Positions 60,547 through 64,000 of a DNA stretch of 64,000 nucleotides are shown piece by piece (position 1 is the stretch's first letter; every line of letters begins with the position of its first letter). The translations under genes were made by a program, and so were the position numbers. The notes beneath the pieces are model-generated. The model was not told the origin of the DNA. It was given only the letters and a program-made list of their open reading frames with translations, and searched no databases. Origin of the DNA: Nodosilinea sp. FACHB-141 (GTDB taxonomy: Bacteria; Cyanobacteriota; Cyanobacteriia; Phormidesmidales; Phormidesmidaceae); assembly GCF_014696135.1 (NCBI RefSeq), contig NZ_JACJPP010000012.1, forward strand, positions 62,001 through 126,000. The letters are read 5' to 3'.

Positions 60547-60852
60547 ATGAGTGATGGACAGCAAGAAACGACTCTAGAGCGGCGCGTGGCGTTGCCCGAG
60601 CCCGATGCGAGCAACATTACCGTGCTCACTGAGAGTTTGCCCAACGAGCCTGTGCTCCCCTGGCACCACTTCGATTCGCCCTGGTTAGAGCGCGATGAAG
60701 CAGCGACATCGGCTGAGAGTGATTCTGAGGCTCCTTCGGAAGATAGCGCTGATTCTGAACCCACTGAGCAGCTTACGCTGGATCTAGAGACGCTGGTAAG
60801 TGTCCTAGACAATAAGCTCAACGACGATGAGCCCAAAGACGCTGCCGCTTAG
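60547..60852 (+). CDS. Hypothetical acidic protein
   Basis: 101-residue, strongly acidic, Ser/Glu-rich protein probably disordered apart from a C-terminal helix (LTLDLETLVSVLDNKLN). No motif recognised. It follows the three-helix membrane protein by 68 bp on the same strand and may be co-transcribed with it. Coding status is supported by codon pattern and a clear ATG only. Confidence 0.45.
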   Translation: MSDGQQETTLERRVALPEPDASNITVLTESLPNEPVLPWHHFDSPWLERDEAATSAESDSEAPSEDSADSEPTEQLTLDLETLVSVLDNKLNDDEPKDAAA

Positions 60853-61059
60853 AACAAGGTACAGCCACCCTCACGTTGGTTAAGTGCTCCAAGGCAGCTA
60901 GGGTATTCAAAGGGCTCCGAGCGATCGCTATGGGCGATTGTTGAAGATTGGACAGCCGAGACGGCTATTCCACAAGAATTTCCCAGAGAATCCCAAGACG
61001 CAAATGACCAACTTTTGTGAGATGGGCCTCTGGCCTGTCATGGTTGGCACTCTTTTGGT

Positions 61060-61509
61060 TTACATCAGACCCAGCTGGGGTTTTTCGTTATAGGTAATCC
61101 AGTGGAGATTTAGCGTTTTAAGGATATCGACTAGCTGATCAAAGTCGGGCGGTTTAGCAATGTAGGCGTTGGCACCCAAGTCGTAGAGGCGATTGACATC
61201 GGTATATTCTCTGGATGAGGTGAGCGCCACCACGGGCAAGCGCCGGAGTTGGGGCTGTTGGCGAATCCAGGCTAATACTTCGGCCCCCGATCGCCGCGGT
61301 AGCTTGAGATCGAGCAGTACAAATACAGGCAATGGATAGGTGGCGCGATCGCTGTAGGGCGCTTCTCCGTTGAGGTACTGAAGTGCTGCATCACCGTCGC
61401 TGACCACCTGTACCAAGGTGGTGATATTAGCTTTGCGAAAGGCCCGCTGCACTAAAAAAACATCCTTAGGATTGTCTTCGACCAGTAATATGGTGTGTTC
61501 TGTGCTCAT
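61060..61509 (-). CDS. Response regulator, Rcp1-like
   Basis: 149-residue single-domain receiver: acidic pair in LVEDNPKDVFL, phospho-acceptor D67 in VLLDLKLP, Thr in VVALTSS and Lys in AYIAKPPDF. The spacing and length match Rcp1, the partner of cyanobacterial phytochrome Cph1. Downstream of two multidomain histidine kinases on the same strand. Confidence 0.9.
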   Translation of the reverse strand: MSTEHTILLVEDNPKDVFLVQRAFRKANITTLVQVVSDGDAALQYLNGEAPYSDRATYPLPVFVLLDLKLPRRSGAEVLAWIRQQPQLRRLPVVALTSSREYTDVNRLYDLGANAYIAKPPDFDQLVDILKTLNLHWITYNEKPQLGLM

Positions 61510-61648
61510 GGGAGAGGGGCAACCGGGGGGAGTGATGATTAGTTTGATTCAGGAAGAACTGGAGAAATTATTCACGCTATTCAGTATGGCAACTCAAGGC
61601 TACTAATTTAGAGATGGATCAGACCTTGCAACCAAAATCGGGCGCGCC

Positions 61649-63166
61649 TTACGGCTTTCCAGCAGGTAACTCTATCCAAAATCGGCTGCCCTGCCCGAGT
61701 TGGGATTCAACGCCTATTTGCCCACCCATGCGCTCTATGCCTTTGCGGGCGATCGCTAGCCCAATTCCAGTCCCTGGATAGTCTGCTTCGCTGTGTAGCC
61801 GAGCAAAGGGGCTAAAGATTTGCTGCTGGTGCTCTGACGCAATACCAATGCCATTGTCCTCCAGGTATAAACGAATGGTTGATGGCTCCCCGGTTGCTTC
61901 GTTCGGCCGGTTTTCAACCGCCCAGACTCGTACCTGGGGCTGCACACCATTGGCCACAAACTTAACCGCATTTAAAAGTAAGTTGATCAACACCTGATTG
62001 AGCATGGGGGCATTGGCTCGAACCATCGGCAGCGGTTCTTCAAGAGTAATTTGGGCTTGGCGTTCTTGCAGCTCCGGCTTCAAGGTCGCTAATACGTCTG
62101 TTAAGGCGACGGATAGATTGACCGACTCCAGAGCGACTTCAACCCGCCTCATGCGGCTGTAGGCCAGTAGGTCGGTAATCAGGGTATTTAGCTGCTTGGT
62201 GTTGGCCAAAATGCGATGCAAGCATTCTGAGTTGCTCGCATCTAAGGAAGGCCCAATGTCTTCTAACAAAATTTGAGCAAACCCCTGAATGGCGCGCAGG
62301 GGAGCACGCAAATCATGGGAGATGGAATAGGTGAACTCTTCAAGATCCTGATTTACCGCTTCCAGTTCGGCCGTTCGTTTTTGCACCCGTGCTTCTAAGG
62401 TGGCGTTGAGTTCTTGCAGGGCTACTTCACCTTGCTTACGCTCTGTAATGTCTTCGAGCAGGCCATCGATAACGGTAATTCCCTCAACAGTATTCAACGT
62501 TGTGGTTAAAAGGGCCCAAAATTCAGTTCCATCGCTTCTGTGCAGCTGCACTTCCTGCTCCTGCTGCTGGGGGGGTGGTAAATCGATTAAAAGACTGTAG
62601 TAATGGCGAGTATCAATTAAATTGAGTTCGCTCGCTTGAGCCAGTGACTCTGCGCCCAATAATTCTAGAAAAGCACGATTTGCTTCCAGCAGGATGCCCT
62701 CTGAACTAGAGCGAAAAATGCCGATTTTGACCTGATTCAGCAACCCCTGTAGGCGGATTTCTAACAGGGCAGCTCGTTGTTGTACTTGCCGCCGTTCTAG
62801 CGCAATTCGAACGGCAGTCGGTACACGGATGTAGCGATTGGGTTCTTTAAGAATGTAGTCATCGAGGCCTAGCTTCATTGCTTCGACGGCAACTTCCTCG
62901 GTGCCGGTATTGGTAAACATCACTACCGGGCAGCGGGGATAATGTTGTCTCACCGTTTCTAGAATGTCTAGTCCGGTGGTCCAGCGCAGTTGAAAGTCGG
63001 TCACCACGGCGTCGAAGTTGCCTGCTCTGATGGCCCGACTAAATTCACCGGAGCTGTTAATTTGCTGAACGTCTAGCTGGTCAAATTCACGCTTTAATTC
63101 CCGCAGCACTAGGAGGCGATCGCTGCGGTTGTCGTCAATGAGAAGAATTCGGAGGGGTTGGGTCAT
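61649..63166 (-). CDS. Receiver-PAS-histidine kinase
   Basis: 505 residues. N-terminal receiver domain (LLIDDNRSDRLLV, phospho-acceptor in VVTDFQLR, Lys in YILKEPN), a PAS-like sensor (~130-250, ending TVIDGLLEDITERKQGE), then HisKA with YSISHDLRAPLRAI and a complete GHKL ATPase (LLLNAVKFV, DNGIGI, GTGIGLAI). It reads as a receiver-controlled kinase, relaying between the kinase upstream and a response regulator downstream. Its start overlaps the preceding gene by 32 bases. Confidence 0.92.
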   Translation of the reverse strand: MTQPLRILLIDDNRSDRLLVLRELKREFDQLDVQQINSSGEFSRAIRAGNFDAVVTDFQLRWTTGLDILETVRQHYPRCPVVMFTNTGTEEVAVEAMKLGLDDYILKEPNRYIRVPTAVRIALERRQVQQRAALLEIRLQGLLNQVKIGIFRSSSEGILLEANRAFLELLGAESLAQASELNLIDTRHYYSLLIDLPPPQQQEQEVQLHRSDGTEFWALLTTTLNTVEGITVIDGLLEDITERKQGEVALQELNATLEARVQKRTAELEAVNQDLEEFTYSISHDLRAPLRAIQGFAQILLEDIGPSLDASNSECLHRILANTKQLNTLITDLLAYSRMRRVEVALESVNLSVALTDVLATLKPELQERQAQITLEEPLPMVRANAPMLNQVLINLLLNAVKFVANGVQPQVRVWAVENRPNEATGEPSTIRLYLEDNGIGIASEHQQQIFSPFARLHSEADYPGTGIGLAIARKGIERMGGQIGVESQLGQGSRFWIELPAGKP

Positions 63167-64000
63167 GGGTCAAATTATGGGATGGGGGAACAGCCATTGG
63201 TAACGCAATCCAGAACCGACTGCCGCGGCCCAGTTGCGATTCCACTCCGACTTGCCCGCCCATCCGCTCTAGCCCTTTGCGCACAATGGCTAGGCCAATG
63301 CCCGTGCCAGGATAGCTCTCGGCCCCATGCAGGCGCTCAAAGACGCGGAAGACTCGCTCTTGGTGTTCGGGTGCAATGCCAATGCCGTTGTCTACGATCC
63401 ACATTCGTATCCAGCGGCGCCCATTGTGATACGTTTCTTCGGCAAAAATATCTATCTGTGGTTGGGTAGTGGGTTCAACAAACTTGATGGCATTGCCGAT
63501 GAGGTTGGTCACGGCTTGAATGAGGGTTGAGCGGTGGGCCATGACCCCAGGCAAGGCCGCCGCAACCTCAATCTGAGCCTGCCTTTCCTGAATTTGAGCC
63601 GTTAGCTGCTTCAAAGCGTCTTCTACGACTTCAGCTAGTTTTGTGGGCTGTAGACTAATTTGAGTGCGAGTGAGACGGCTGTAGTTCAGCAAATCGCTGA
63701 TTAGTCCATTCATCTGCGCCGCATCTTCCATGATGGAAGCGATATAGTTGCGGCCTAGGTCGTCTAGTTGCTCACCACAGTCTTCAAGCAGGGCATTGGC
63801 AAACCCATGAATGGTGCGCAGCGGCGCGCGCAAATCGTGGGAAACCGAGTAGGTAAACGCTTCTAGCTCCTGGTTGGTTTCTTCTAGCTGAGCGGTGCGA
63901 TCGCTAACCCGTTGCTCTAGTAGCGCCGCATAGTTTTGGAGCTGGGTGCGAAGCCGGGTCTGCTCTAGGGCGATCGCCAGCTGGTTGGCCACCTCAAAGG
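63135..64000 (-). CDS. Histidine kinase, phytochrome-like C-terminal half (5' end outside window)
   Basis: About 288 residues of the C-terminus are visible. The chain enters with FEVANQLAIALEQTRLRTQL, the usual end of a GAF domain, followed by a coiled coil, HisKA with YSVSHDLRAPLRTI, and a complete ATPase (N-box LIGNAIKFVE, DNGIGI, GTGIGLAI). The frame is open through the window edge, so the start lies outside. Similar to cyanobacterial GAF/phytochrome kinases; with the hybrid kinase and Rcp1-like regulator it forms a three-gene relay. Confidence 0.9.
   Translation of the reverse strand, partial: FEVANQLAIALEQTRLRTQLQNYAALLEQRVSDRTAQLEETNQELEAFTYSVSHDLRAPLRTIHGFANALLEDCGEQLDDLGRNYIASIMEDAAQMNGLISDLLNYSRLTRTQISLQPTKLAEVVEDALKQLTAQIQERQAQIEVAAALPGVMAHRSTLIQAVTNLIGNAIKFVEPTTQPQIDIFAEETYHNGRRWIRMWIVDNGIGIAPEHQERVFRVFERLHGAESYPGTGIGLAIVRKGLERMGGQVGVESQLGRGSRFWIALPMAVPPSHNLTHDPTPPNSSH

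Noticed and set aside
1-64000. CRISPR arrays, tRNA or rRNA genes, insertion sequences, prophage
   Set aside because: No spaced repeat series, no T-loop-like tRNA signatures, no transposase or integrase frames were found on reading both strands.

Overview
The window is chromosomal DNA from a cyanobacterium, most likely a filamentous Leptolyngbya/Nodosilinea-type organism. The evidence is the recurring HIP1 octamer GCGATCGC, cyanobacterial marker genes (cruF/cruG, pipX-pipY, sepF, a Nit6803-type nitrilase, a csp41b-like epimerase, a HetZ-related protein, a fibrillin-like protein) and Rcp1-type phytochrome-style signalling genes. The genus is an inference. No rRNA, tRNA, insertion sequence, CRISPR array or prophage was seen.

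Layout. 1-2.2 kb: carotenoid glycoside genes cruG (cut by the left edge) and cruF. 2.4-8 kb: GNAT, ruvX, DUF3727, mltG, yqeG and proB, all rightward. 8-12.9 kb: a sugar transferase, a CRP-like palindrome, a HetZ-related gene, and a Mn/Zn ABC transporter divided between two divergent units. 13-17.5 kb: a class B penicillin-binding protein with an FtsL-like partner, and ilvB with an unusual zinc-ribbon tail. 18.8-26 kb: a ComFB-like small protein, a degenerate histidine kinase, a probable structured RNA of 6S type, then a tight four-gene run (amino-acid racemase, periplasmic binding protein, dicarboxylate/amino-acid symporter, Cache-HAMP sensor). 26.7-32 kb: an accessory stretch with NTF2-like, AAC(6')-like GNAT, DHFR-like, OXA-type class D beta-lactamase, DUF1772 and azoreductase genes and an AraC regulator. 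32-46 kb: housekeeping and membrane genes (glutaredoxin-like, murE, a kinase-like protein lacking its phospho-acceptor His, rarD, SH3-like, ABC permease, fibrillin-like, queA, an amber-interrupted alpha/beta hydrolase, DnaJ-pentapeptide, csp41b-like, a frameshifted small membrane gene, der). 46-51.6 kb: ecfT, a chorismate-utilising enzyme, and the conserved pipX-pipY-sepF-proC block. 51.6-52.2 kb: a DUF4160/DUF2442 pair with a frameshift in the first gene. 52.2-59.7 kb: a complete Nit1C nitrilase cluster. 59.8-64 kb: two hypothetical genes, then a response regulator and two multidomain histidine kinases, the last cut by the right edge.

The most interesting system is the Nit1C cluster: a flavin oxidoreductase (leftward) divergent from an MSMEG_0572/Sll0783-type protein, a nitrilase, a radical SAM enzyme, a GNAT, an AIR-synthase-like protein and a glycosyltransferase. 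Its substrate and product are unresolved. Upstream of the rightward genes is a textbook class II NtcA promoter (GTA-N8-TAC, 22 bases, TAAGGT), which ties the cluster to nitrogen limitation. Other points worth following are the 6S-like RNA, two histidine kinases with complementary defects, the zinc-ribbon acetolactate synthase, and three genes broken by single lesions.
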